Assembly (NCBI RefSeq): GCF_000213175.1
Contig: NW_009799099.1
Location: 3,191,599 to 3,255,598, forward strand
Origin: Neurospora tetrasperma FGSC 2508
Lineage: Eukaryota > Ascomycota > Sordariomycetes > Sordariales > Sordariaceae
Direction of reading: 5' to 3'
DNA length: 64,000 bases
The notes beneath the pieces were generated by a model. The model ran no database searches, was not told where the DNA came from, and worked only from the letters and a program-made list of their open reading frames with translations. Shown here piece after piece: positions 1 to 11,483 of this stretch. How positions within the stretch are numbered: the first letter of the stretch is position 1; every line of letters begins with the position of its first letter. The translations under genes were made by a program, and so were the position numbers.

Positions 1-1379
1 GGGGGGGTACACACACGCCTTGCTTGCTGACATGGGGGGCAGTGGGCAAGGGAGAGGATAGACAGTGAAAGACGCGGGCAACGAAAAGGCGATGAGATGA
101 TCGCATCTATTTCCATACAGTTATAGCACCGTCTCTTGATTGTAAAGACACTAGTCAGTGAATGCTCTGCCTTGCCTTGCCTTGCCTTGCCTCGCCTATA
201 CCTACCTCTACCTCAACATACATGTACCCAGCCCAGAACTTGAGTCTACATGGCAGCGGCGTGTAGGTTAGGTGAGGCAGGTACGTAGAGGTAGCAAATT
301 CGCACCCCCTGCCACTCCCCTTTCCATGTAGCCATCTCGCACCATGATCACTACCGATAAAATATACCAAAGAACTCTTCTTTCCCATTGGTTGTCACGA
401 TTCCTGTTCATACTGATGCACTCCTTATAGGACAGGTGGTACGTCCACTTAACTCCCGCCCTACGTCTTGACCGGACAACACAGCTTTTGTCGTTCGCTC
501 TTTTTCGTCTGTCCGTAGCATGTGTACCTATGTACACACTGTAGGTAGCTGGTTGTCTACTTCTACACAGCAAGGGTTGAGCGAAGGTGCCGGTTAGTAC
601 CGAAACGCCATTAACGGTCAAGTTGACAGCCGGGCGACTCATCACCTTGGGCTTCTCGTACTATGTCTTTACCATGAATCGATGATGCATGTGTGATTCG
701 GCACTGCTCTACTTACACCCCGGAAGCCAGAAAAGAACCCCAACTACGGTACCGTACTTGAATCTATTCTTGTTTTGCTTGAATATTCTATGAATTAGGC
801 TGGCTGGCTGGCTGGCTGTCTACCTACCTTGACCCTTGAGATTTCAGGCTCCGGCTAGAATGAGAAAAGAATCCGGACTCCCTTGGGATGCTGTAGTGGG
901 AGATACCGTCTTTCCATTTAAACATGAGAAAGATAGGTATCTACAACAGGCAAGATGTCCTGCAAAGGAGTATACCAGGAGTCTTTGTGGTATAGCATTG
1001 ACACAGGAGAAGGACATTTAGGAAGATATTGACAGAAAGGAACAACAACAACAACAACAGCATAAATCACAGACTGTGGTGAAATCATCCCATACGACCA
1101 TATCGACTGAAAACTCGAGATCCCGTCCGCTGAAAAGTCTTGGAAGAGTCTCCATGAACCAATATGGTTTGGAACAACATGACTGACTACCTCAACCCTA
1201 GGGACTCGCAAGCGAACTGCTGGCGAAGACTTGCAGCCATACATACCTCTTAGATGACAAAGTGGAAAAGTGACGAAAAGAAGTGGCAAGAGAAATAAAG
1301 GGAACAGCAAAACCGACAGTCTACCAAAAGGCAACAATGCAGAGATAAGAATTGATGAAACAGAGGAAAAAAAAGAAAT
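1..1379. other. Gene-free left end with simple repeats
   Basis: I find no convincing gene in this stretch. Short reading frames here lack family features and one runs through the tRNA gene. Simple repeats are visible: a run of about five CCTTG units near 168-193, a (GGCT)5 run at 798-818, and a short CAA run near 1040-1060. Confidence 0.6.
1362..1373 (-). terminator. Pol III terminator of tRNA-Tyr
   Basis: On the minus strand, a run of eight T residues lies a few bases after the discriminator base of the tRNA. This is the usual RNA polymerase III stop signal. Confidence 0.7.
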
Positions 1380-1468
1380 TCCCCTCGACCGGAATCGAGC
1401 CGGTGACCTTTCGGTATACAATCTAGACAATTACAGCCGAACGTGATATCCAACTACACCACAAGGGG
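1380..1468 (-). tRNA. tRNA-Tyr (anticodon GTA), with intron
   Basis: The minus strand folds into a complete cloverleaf of 89 bases. The acceptor stem CCCCTTG pairs with CGAGGGG, and the first pair is C-G, the identity pair of eukaryotic tRNA-Tyr. The anticodon stem is TTCGG/CCGAA. The loop between is 22 bases, so a 15-base intron after position 37 leaves a 7-base loop, CTGTAAA, with anticodon GTA. The T-arm is ACCGG/CCGGT with a slightly unusual CTCGATT loop, and the discriminator is A. Nuclear tRNA-Tyr genes nearly always carry an intron at this place, which supports the call. Confidence 0.9.
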
Positions 1469-2492
1469 TTTTAATTGTTGTAAGCTGCTTGCAAATTTTG
1501 ACCCTAAGTACTACATTCGACTTAAACGTTCTATGCTAGGTTTGTTTGTGGTGATCATGATGTTTACGACCTATATAAGCTATTGATGTGGATCTTGGTG
1601 AGGAAGTTGGCAAGGTGCAAGAATCAAATATGAATTGTGGAGACAATTCGAAGAGCAGTTTCTGACGGTTGATGGATTTGGTTGCGCTCAGTAATGAATT
1701 CCATACCCGCAGGCTTGAGCCACAACTACTAGTACCATCTCCACGTCGGTATCATTCAGTTCATGAGTCCGAGTCTGCTGAGGAAGTAGGCCCGCTGCAC
1801 TTTCGACAATCTATCCAGCTTGTGCTACTACTGCACGGGATCACGAAGCGTGACTTGAACAACTGATTTGCTAGAGAGAAGTACTCTTCAGGGCATTCAC
1901 TATTAAGAGGGGTAGTAGAGGGACAAAATGTAATATGTAAGAACTTCGTTGCATAAACAGATGGTACATCTTGGCTTCTGGTCTAGCATTGTGAAGGGAA
2001 GGTATAACGGTGTTGACAGGACAGTCGTTCTGAGGTACCTCTCAATCCAGGCTGATCTCCACAACTTGGATCGATGGACACATGAGGTTCAGTTCCCAAC
2101 AGGCATTCGAAATTACCCCTTTCGTCTGAGATCGGTGGCGGTGGTCTTTCTACTTGGAGGTCGAGGTAGATGGATGGAACGGAATTTCGGAGCCACCACT
2201 CATTTTGACTATAAGAATAACTCAAGGTACTGCAGAGGTAGACTTAGAGGTAGGTACCTCTATAAGTGAAGTTGACGCGCGTTTCAAAGGAATTAACCTA
2301 ACTCCAACTTCAGTTGTTGAAGGACCGACCCTGTGAACCACTGCAGACAACAACAATACATCACCATCGCTATGAACTACCTCTAGGTACCTCTTCCTAA
2401 GTAAAAACTCCACCTGATCACTAAATCACAACAAGAGAAAAACACCAACACACCTTCAAAGATAAACAAGTCAAAAGTAGAAAAGTCACACA
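1469..2492. other. Intergenic region upstream of tRNA-Tyr and downstream of the calpain gene
   Basis: No gene is supported. Overlapping short frames on both strands near 1950-2400 have no domain features. The last 80 bases are probably 3' untranslated sequence of the calpain gene. Confidence 0.5.
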
Positions 2493-5400
2493 TCACACCT
2501 GCCCCTCAGCAACAGTCTTCTCTCTCTCTTCCCCCTCAAGAGTAGCATCCTTCGCGCTATCATCGACATCCAACACTTTTTCCACCTCCTCTTTCTTCAA
2601 TTCCGCATCACATCCCGCGCCAGCTACATTTCCGCCCGCTTCAACACCACCATCACCCTTCTTGTTCTTCTCTTCCTCTGTTGTCTTGCTCTTCCTATTC
2701 TTCTTGAGCCCCCTAGTCCACTTACTCTCCCTCTCCTCATTTTTCTTCTTCTTGGTATCCTTCTCATCATCACTACCAGTCTCCCATGGGTTCGGTCTGA
2801 TAACTTTCAACTTGACCATTTCCGTTTTTTCCTCTCCCCCTTCCACGCCTGCTGCGTCTTTGTCTCCAATGGTAGCGGCGTCATCTTGATCAACACGATA
2901 ATAAACCCTCAACCCAACCACCGCCACCGCATTCCACGGATTCTTCTCAAACTCCGCATTTGGATCCAATAGCTCATTCCTGGGCCCGTCTCTACCACGT
3001 CCACCATGACGACCGCGGGGGTCTCGACCTCTAATGCGCGGGTGCGGTCCCGGGCCGATCGGACCAGGCTGCATTGGTTGCGGCGGACCAGGCTGTGGCT
3101 GGAGGGGCGGCAATATAGCTTGATTCCGAGAACCTTGATCCAGAAGCCTCCCGTTGCGACGAGCGTCCTCGCGGATGTGCATGTCGAGCTCCCGGTCGGA
3201 GATGTCGGAGATGCTGGAAATGCTGTAGGTGTCTTCAGTGTCCGCGGAGGAAGACGATGACTCGGGGAAGCTCTCGTCGACGAAGCGGGGGTCTGGGGGA
3301 ATCTGATGGTCATCGTCGATGAAAACTTCGCGACGTTGTGGTGGACGTCCACCGTATCGTTGCTGGAAGCGACGGGGTGAGGGCCCCGGGTCTATTGGTG
3401 GGTGTCTTGGTGATCTATCTCGTAATTGAGAAAGAGGTCGATGCCGGCGCTGATCCTGAGGATGGGGTGGATGGAAAGGACGAGGGGAAGAAGGCCTCGG
3501 TGGTTGAAGAGTGCGTTGTTCGGCTGGGGGACGAAGAGTAGGGGAAGGAGGAGGAGGCTGTCCCTGGTTGTCAACATTATGTGGCTTTTGTCCCTGGCCC
3601 TGCTTTATACTATTGTCGCTGACACCGTTTTCCAACATAATCTCTAGCTCCTGCTTTAAGTTGGAGAAAAGGTTGACAGCCGCCCGAAGCTTGTGCTCGA
3701 TAGCTCTGGTACGATCATCACCTCTTCCACTTTCTCCACACGTTGGACGAGGTGACTGCGAGTGTTGGGGAACATCCTCCAGTGTCTTGTGGATATCCAT
3801 TGACAGCCCTGGTCGTACTTCGATGGGATCCTGTGCACTTGCTTTATTAGGCTGTTCCGAGGAGGGTTTGTCGTCTTGGGCGGATAATTGACAACCCTGT
3901 TGCTGTGTGGGAGCTGATTGTGGCGTCAGTATATCCGTCGAAGGGCCCTCGGGGGCCTTGCAATTCTTTTCAAGAGAATTAGATAGAACAGGCTCCGGAA
4001 GACGGTCTGCTACATCGACCTCAGTAGCACCCGTGCTACTAACGGACGGAGTCGGTTGTCCAGCGTCAGTAGATGCCGCAGTATCTACTGCCAGGGGTGC
4101 CATACGCTCGCCAGCAGGATGCAACGCCGCATCAAGGCTGAAACCACAATTTTTGCCCTCCTTTCTTTGCTTGCCGAGAGGGCCCCTGCATGTCTCTTCG
4201 GTCTGCTTTCTCTCTGCTTCTTCCCGTTTTGCCTTCTTCTTTTCCATCTTCGCCTTCAGTTTCTCGGCTTTTCTCTTCATCCGCTCCTTGTTCTTATCCA
4301 CTCGACGCTTCTGTCTATGGTAGCTTTTCATGCGATTGTAAAAGTCCATCTCCTTTTCCTCCATGATCGCCTTCCGCAGACTTTCGCGTTGCTTGTCCTT
4401 TTTTCGCTGTTCGTGTGCCTCGCGAGCTGCTTTCTCTTCGGGACTCTCCTTGATCTTAGCCTTGCTATGCGCCAGGTCATAGGAGAGCCCGATACGAAGC
4501 AGTTTCTCGCGGTGGTGGCGAGCATTGTTCCGCACCACGTCCTCGGTGGGCAGAACCCATTCGTTGCGAGTGGCGTCAATCTTGACGAGAACCAGATATT
4601 CGCCAGCGTCCAGATCTAGTTCGACGTTGATGGAGCGGTTCATGCGGGAGGAATGTTGTGTTCGTACCAGATAATCATCCTCTCCAGCCCGATGTACGCG
4701 AAAGTTCAGCTCGAATCTGTATTGGCCCTCCAGCCCACGAAAGTATCGGTCATCTAGTTGGGAGAGAACAATGACCACGGGACCGGGTTTTGCCAGCGTA
4801 AAGGCAAACTTGGTGTCATGATATTCCAAGGTCCATGGTACGGAAAGTGTTGTCCAGATCGAAGTAACTTTCCAGTCGGGTCCGAAGAGACGTGTTCGAT
4901 CAAAGGCTTGGAACTTGCGCAAGAAGTCTCTATATGAGATCCAAAATGCACCGTCATCTCCGAACCGGTGGCCCAATTTCTGAAGCCACTCAGGTGTCCA
5001 TTCCTTTGAGCCATCACCTGTCCAAGTTTGTTAGCCGCTTCCGCAACGGAAGGCTTCTTGTCTGGACTTACTCCAGGGCCCTGTCCATTCTCCCTTGCCC
5101 CATGGGTTCTTCAACAAGAGGAGCCGCTCCCCATCCAAGTCTACCGCTTTCATAACAGAATAGGCATGCTGTTCCATTATGCCCTTTCTGTCACCATAGC
5201 CACGTCCCCTGCCAAGCTTTGTCAGTGTTTGCATTCACGGAGCAAGTCGGATAACTCACCAAACCCCAGTCGAGCAACCAAAGAGAAATTGCTCATTAAC
5301 TTTCATGAGCTCCTCTTTCCAGAAATGTTCCTTGTCAAGTATATCCGCAGTATACAAGCCAGAGGTCACACCGCCCGTGAGATCCTCGATACCCTCGCCA

Positions 5401-6680
5401 GTGAACCCACCCTCAATAGCTGCATAGTCTCCATGGGCTTTGGCATAAGCCTTCTCGAGTAAAGGCAGCCAAGTCTCGTTGGGATTCTCGCATTGCGCAA
5501 AGTAGAGTGCACCGCTATTGGATTGGTATGTCTTCCGGTATATCTCTTCCGAGTCTGGGCGGTCCCTGTCATCCCATAACACGCGTTCCATGTGAAAACG
5601 ATCCATTGCCTCATCGTAGTCATGCCTGGTGAGATAGAGCTGTTACAGCCGTGCCTGGTTAGTGATGCTTATCAACCGCACAGGTAAATTGATGCAGAGT
5701 TGACGGGTTACGTTACCTTGTCATCGATGATTTCGCTGAACCATTCTCCATCCCGGTGAAAGACAAAGCCGTAGACGCCAATGTCCAGGTCATGAGCCAC
5801 ACAAATCCGTTCGATGAGTCCCGGCTTGTTGCTCATCGTACACAATGCTGCCATGAGCCAACAATCACCGTCCCGGCCCTGCCGCACATCATTTGCGGTG
5901 GGACCGTCAATGTAGAACTTTGGATCGTCAAAGATCTCGCCCACTCGCTTGACCGATGCCGGTCGAAACTTGGACCCGGGCATTCGTCCTTGCGGGGAGA
6001 GCTGCGAGACTCCATCTCTCTTGTCGATTTTGGTCTTGTTGGTCTTGATTTGGCTCTCCGCTTGAGTGTTCTGGTCACGATCACCATCACCATTATCTCT
6101 CCTGCGACGACGGGATTGCGACCGAGGGCGTGGTAGGTGGTTATAGTCGGAATCTGAGTCGCTACTGGAGAAATCGATGATGTTCTCATTGCTAAGAGAT
6201 TCGAGGCAATCGCGCCTACCTGTCTTCAGGTCGTACTCTAGGTCGAAATGCGGGTCTCTGTACTTCTGGTTGACACGACGGCATTCTTGGACGATCTTTT
6301 CTACCTTGGCCCTGCAGATAGCCGCGGCCTCCTCGAAAGATGCTTGCGCATTTGTGCCACCTCCCACCTCCTTGGCTGAGTTGCGCTTGGCAAGTCTCTC
6401 CGCGTACTCGTTCTTGGGGAGAACCGTGGTGGCTGCAGGAGTTGTAAGCCTTCAGGTTCTTCAAATGCCGAGCTGGAAATGGAATGTCAGGTTGCAAATG
6501 ACGGGAATACTTGCGCTTTCCCGGAACTCTCGCGGTAAACTTTGTCCAGAACTCATCGATCTTGCCCTGCGGTGTCCTGTACTTGTGTTGTTGGCCCCAA
6601 GCTCCTCCATGGGGTTGATAAACCGTCATCTCTGCCAGGACCGACCTCCCACCTGGACTTGGTGATGGAGACCGCGACAT
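2493..6680 (-). CDS. Calpain-like cysteine protease (family C2) with long disordered tail
   Basis: This is an intracellular calcium-type thiol protease of the calpain family, 1307 residues in five exons: 6680-6515, 6432-5717, 5639-5260, 5208-5072 and 5017-2493. Phases close at every junction. The catalytic triad is visible: Cys246 in GDCWLMAAL, His435 in EQHAYSV and Asn455 in KNPWGKGEW. A C2-like beta-sandwich domain follows at roughly residues 480-650. The remaining half is low complexity: a Lys/Glu-rich coiled-coil stretch, a Pro/Arg-rich stretch and an acidic Lys-rich end. The N-terminus up to about residue 120 matches filamentous-fungal calpains as I recall them. The first intron appears to use a GC donor; a GT donor eight bases downstream is possible and would add three residues. 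It lacks the MIT domain of PalB/Rim13, so it is probably not the pH-pathway calpain. Confidence 0.93.
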
Positions 6681-8962
6681 CGTGTGCGTATTGGTATTTT
6701 CGGCTCTGGCTGAGCGTTAAATTGCAAAAGGTAAACTCGGAAGTTTGAGATCGCACTCTTCCTCAGTAGTCTCTGATCGGCCTGAGTGATTCTTGAAAAG
6801 AAAAGAAAAGAAATAAAAAAAGACAACGAGGAAAAGCAAGCGCTAAACAGGCAGCAGCCTCATCAGGTAGGGCAAGCTATATATCTACCACTTGGATTCC
6901 AGTCAAATCACCCTCATGCGCGGAGGGGGGCACGACAGAAAGCTGGTATCCAGCCCCGTCCATAAGCCAATAATTGGTCCATGTAAACCTGCGGTTTGAG
7001 TAGCACATGGAGCGGGGATAAGCCGCGCTGTTTCTGAATCCCGTTATTTGCTGTGAAGGGGCCTTCGACGTACCCGTGCCTTTCTTCCCGGTCTTCAGCC
7101 CTCGGCCCCCGGAACCAACCAACCGGTGGTTAGAAGACTAGAAGATAGTTTGGAAAAGACATATCCCTAGTTTCATGTTCGGCAACAACCCAACTTGCAG
7201 ATATGATATGTTATGTTCTTTGTCAATTGCCGACGCGGTGGACGTGACGGAATATATCGCATGCAAGTGACCATAGCTGGAGGAGGACGAACAACTATGA
7301 ATAACAAATGAAGCCGCCACATCACTATCCGGGTACGAGTGAGACAACGACAACACTCTCCGTGCAACTTTGCAACCGGAAACCGACTGGATAGCACGGT
7401 GATAGAAAAATGAAAAGGGAGAGACAAGCATGAGGAAAGCAAGGATGAAAGCTGTGTTGTGTACAGTGATGATGCAGTCAAAGTTCAACGCATCTTAAAG
7501 AGAGGATCGTAATCACCTCTTCTTTCCTGTCATACCTGAATCAGTAGCATAGCGCTTCTCGCAACTCTTCATTTCCCTTTGCTAGTTTCTTCTCAGTTTC
7601 CACCGGCCGTTTCCTGGACTTACCGAATCTCTTGATGCCTGCCGCTGACTGCAGCACGCTCACATAATCCGATGTGCCAGGCCTGTGTTGCTCTTAAGCC
7701 TCTCTTCTCTGAATGGTGGCCATGTCGACTTGGGCTTTTACCTGCCAGAAAAAGCAACGACGTGTGTCAATTGTCAACGACCTGCAATGCTAGCAATCAG
7801 TAGTTGGTAAATCCTCTATCTGTCGGCACTTGGGTGAGGAATGTGGCAGGAGTGTGGGCGCCAGAACAGGTAACAATGGGCTTTCTTGGTGATACCATAT
7901 GGCCACTTCTACAACTCTACCAATTTTTGACGGGCAGGCTCGCGGGATGGTGTTGAAAGGCTCAGCAAGCCAATGGCGATGCTTGGTGAAGGATGCATAG
8001 CTTGTCTGCACAGCTTACTGGAACGCTTTTATTTGGGCCGTCAAAACGACGCAGCAGTCAGCTTGAAGTCATCCATGACTGCCGGAGAAACATTATTGAT
8101 GGCGGCTGTGGCCGGCGGGGTGATGCTCAACGTAGTATATCCCCGAATAATCCTCTGTGGCTGTGTGTGCCTCCCTGAACTAACGGATACTCCTACGGCG
8201 ATTCTGTTTGATTCCAAGAATCAGTGAAAGACTTGACATCATTGATGTGACTCGAACATCTGGTAATAGCTCGAGGAGACGTAAACCAAGCATGGGTAAA
8301 ACGTGGAGAATAGAGAAATGGCGTGCCAGGACCGGTACTAAATACTGCCAGAAAGCTTCTTCCAGACGTTATACGCTGGAGTGGTTCAGTGGTGACAACT
8401 GCAATTCAATGCAGTTGCTGAAAGAGTGATTTTGCGCGAGAGAAATATTGAGATTTTAATGTATAGCGGATATGGGCAGCAGGTACACGTCCCATTCACT
8501 GTACAGAAAATTACATGGATCAATCGGTTGGGTGCAGAGTCACTACCGACCCAGTGCCAAGTCACAGCAGGGTGAGCCTATATTATGTAGAGGTAGGCAC
8601 CAATAACTTGTTGCTCAGAATTCTGACCTAATCCAACCCCCCTTGACTACCATCTCTCACGCACCCCTGAAGACCGAAGAGTATCAAAACAGTAGGAGGC
8701 ATGAAAGATAAGTAGACAATGACGCCGCTACGTTAATAAATGACCATAGCAGTGCTGGGTAGACGCAGCAAAGCGACATATTGACCGGTGGCAAAAGTGA
8801 GCATGTACAAGGATGATGAATCATAGATGCTGTGCTCATTCCCAAAACAAGATGTACTTAAATCAATTACCACACAAGAAACGCGAACTATAGCCCCACC
8901 TGATAGCAACTGAGCTGAGCCGGCCTTCCCCTTTACTGGAGGAGCGGAAAATACATGTCCAC
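6681..8962. other. Intergenic region between calpain and ArfGAP genes
   Basis: The 5' side of the calpain gene occupies the left edge. An 81-residue minus-strand frame at 6877-7122 starts with GTG and matches nothing I recognise. No other coding signal stands out. The right few hundred bases are likely the 3' untranslated region of the ArfGAP gene. Confidence 0.5.
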
Positions 8963-11483
8963 TCAATGCCCGCTTCTCGCGCTCAGATTAGCAAAGGCAT
9001 CTGGACTATGCCTCCCATTTGTCCATTCCATCCCCAAGGCCATTACGCTTTCCCTGCTGACGTTGTATGCCTTGGGTGCCGCCATGTTTTGCTGTTGTCC
9101 CTGAGCCGTTCCACCTGCGCTCATGAATGGGTTTTTGCTTCCCGCCATTTGACTTCCTGCTCCTTGGTTCTGTAGCTGCTGTACCTGTTGTTGTTGCTGC
9201 TGCTGCTGCTGTTGTTGTTGCGGCTGCTGCTGCTGCTGTTGAGACTGTCCCTGCGGAGAAAAGGCCCCGTTGGCTGGTCCAGCTTGCGCGAAAGGCTGCT
9301 GGCCTTGAACCTGAGCCGGGTTCTGCTGTTGCGCTTGGGGCGGTTGAGGGGCAAGCTGTGGATAGTTATACAAAGCCAAAATGGACGCCTTGTCGGGTCG
9401 CTGAGGTTGGTATTGTTGCTGATACTGCTGTTGCTGTTGTTGTTGCTGCTGTGGTTGATGTTGCTGTGGCGCATATCCGCCTTGCTGCGTCTGGGGCATC
9501 TGAGGCATCTGGGGTACTTGGGAAGTTTGCATTTGCATCTGTCCTTGAGCCTGACCTTGTGCCTGGTACTGTGGGGCGAGCCCGTATTGTTGTTGAGGTA
9601 CCTGTTGTGGCTGCTGCTGGGGCATTCCACCCATGGCCTGGTTGAAAAAGGGATTGTTCCCTGTCTGTTGCATGCTCAGAGGCATGGCGGCAGGAGCCTG
9701 AGCTTGTGCGCCAGCGTAGAAGCTCTGTTGCGACTGTTCAGGTATTTGGGTGAGGGTAGGTGACTGCAACCTTGTTGGTGACTTGGCAAAAGGGTTGTTT
9801 GCATAGCTACCAGCGTAACCTGTCGTATTAATGGTCATTGGTTGCTGAATTAGTTGGGACTGGTACTGGGTCTGAGGCTGCTGTTGCTGTTGTTGATTAT
9901 TGAAGAATGGGTTATAGCCACCTCCGGTAGTTTGCGACGTTAGGGGGAACGTCTGGTTGCTGGTTAGAGCAATCGATGAATAGTGCTGCTGAGCCGGCCC
10001 TGTCATCTGGGGTTGCTGATATCCCGCTGGAAGATTCTGCTGCTGAGTAGCAACGAGTCCACCTGTATGATGAGGGAAAAGCGGCTGAGACGGAGGAGCA
10101 AGCGAGAGGTTCTGGAAAGCTTGATCGAAGGCAGACATGGCCTGTTGCTGCTGGGGTTGCTGTTGCTGAGGGACCGTCTGCTGGGGTACGCCAAAGGGAT
10201 TTGTCGTAGTCATATTATAAGGGTTTCTATTTTGTAGCGTGCCTGTCGATTGAGTGGACAATGGCTGAGGGGGTAGTGGTGCTTGGTCAAGCATATCGAA
10301 CGGGTTCGTGCTGGCCGGGCTAATCGGTCGTCCGCGAGCCGCGTCCTGGCTGGCTGTCGATGGCGCCAAACTCTGGCTAGAGGTCGTGGGTGTCTGCTTC
10401 TTGTTTAGGTTGAGCGGTGTTCGTGCCTCGCTTCCCTCTCCCAGCCTAACCAACGCCTCGATTGTCTTTTCCAAATTTCCGCCGACCCCCTTAAGAACCA
10501 TGGCATTCTTTTGCTCATCTTTAAAGCCCATATCCCGCAGCTTGGATAGTTTGATCTCGGTTTCGTCGGCGTCGTCGCTCTCGAATCGAACCGTTGCCCC
10601 AAAGCCCCCATTGCTCCGAGGAGATGCTGGACTCCGTGGCCCAGGAGAGGCCGACCTGCCCGTATCGTGTTTCTTCTTCGAACCAAGTGGGAATATGGAT
10701 GACGCCGACCTCAAGCCAAATCGATTGCCGGTTTTCGGGGGGAGCGGAGGGGGTGTTTCGTCAGATGATGTGCTGCCGGTGTTGTGCTTCTTGGCGCCCG
10801 CCAGGGATCGCTGCATGTATTTTTGGCGAATGAACCTCTCCATCGCGGGATCCACCTCGTCGGCGTCGACCGGTATCGGCGGCTTCTTGTTGTCGGGGTT
10901 GTATGTCTTGTTGGAGGCAATGTTGCCAACCTTTTTCATGTTCTGAAGCGCGAGAAAAGAGTAAGCGTCCATGCAGAGGAGGGAGGGGGGGGAGCATAAC
11001 GTGGGCATGGCATATGTGCATACCTCGACTTGCTCGTTGGACCAACTATCCATGCTCAATGACTTGACCTTGGAGATGTGGGTGCCCAACTTGCGGTGGA
11101 TAGTGGCGCACCGCATACACAGGAAGATTCCCAACTGAAGAGCGGAATACTATTAGCAAAGTCGTGCGCGTGGGGGGAGATCATGTGGCTGGACGGAGAA
11201 TCGGGCACAGAACTGCTGTTGTACGGATCACGACCACAAGGAGGGGGTAATATGTAGACGTACGCTCCATGATGCCCAAGCTGTGGAGGAAGATGGGTTA
11301 GTCGGTCGTCTGAAGCGAAGGGCGGAGGGAATGGGATGAAGCCATCATGGCAGGCAATTGGGGAAACAAACTTGGATTCCGTGCCGAACAGTCGGCACAA
11401 ACATTGTTGCCGGGAGCTTGGGCGAGTTCGTGGAGCACCTTTTCGTTGCGCGCCTGTTGGCGCTTGCTCATTGTTCCCGACAT
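8963..11483 (-). CDS. ArfGAP/UBA protein with glutamine-rich tail (Gts1-like)
   Basis: The product is a GTPase-activating protein for Arf small GTPases, acting in vesicle traffic and endocytosis. Four exons (11483-11372, 11280-11264, 11134-11024, 10942-8963) give 739 residues. The ArfGAP zinc finger is intact: Cys29, Cys32, Cys49 and Cys52 form CX2CX16CX2C, and Arg57 in IHRKLG is the catalytic arginine finger. A UBA-like domain lies near residues 206-250 (LSKLRDMGFKDEQ). The rest, over 400 residues, is rich in Gln, Pro and Asn with several poly-Gln runs and repeated NPF motifs (TNPFD, TNPFG, NNPFA), which normally bind EH-domain endocytic proteins. This order of domains resembles yeast Gts1. 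The second exon is only 17 bases, and the third intron is 81 bases without a stop in frame. A second ATG four codons in could be the true start. Confidence 0.93.
9188..9245. repeat. CAG/CAA (poly-Gln) repeat tract in the ArfGAP gene
   Basis: On the minus strand this run of CAG and CAA codons encodes Gln runs near the C-terminus of the ArfGAP protein. Similar shorter runs occur near 9420-9460 and 9885-9900. CAA interruptions break the CAG runs. Confidence 0.8.

Noticed and set aside
918-1430. 170-codon minus-strand frame near the left end
   Set aside because: It includes part of the tRNA-Tyr gene and shows no codon preference or domain.
6877-7122. 81-codon minus-strand frame upstream of the calpain gene
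   Set aside because: It opens with GTG, has mixed codon use and matches no family I recognise.
9127-9763. Plus-strand frames rich in Leu or Ala-Val opposite the ArfGAP gene
   Set aside because: They are antisense readings of poly-Gln codons; the ArfGAP zinc finger fixes the real strand.
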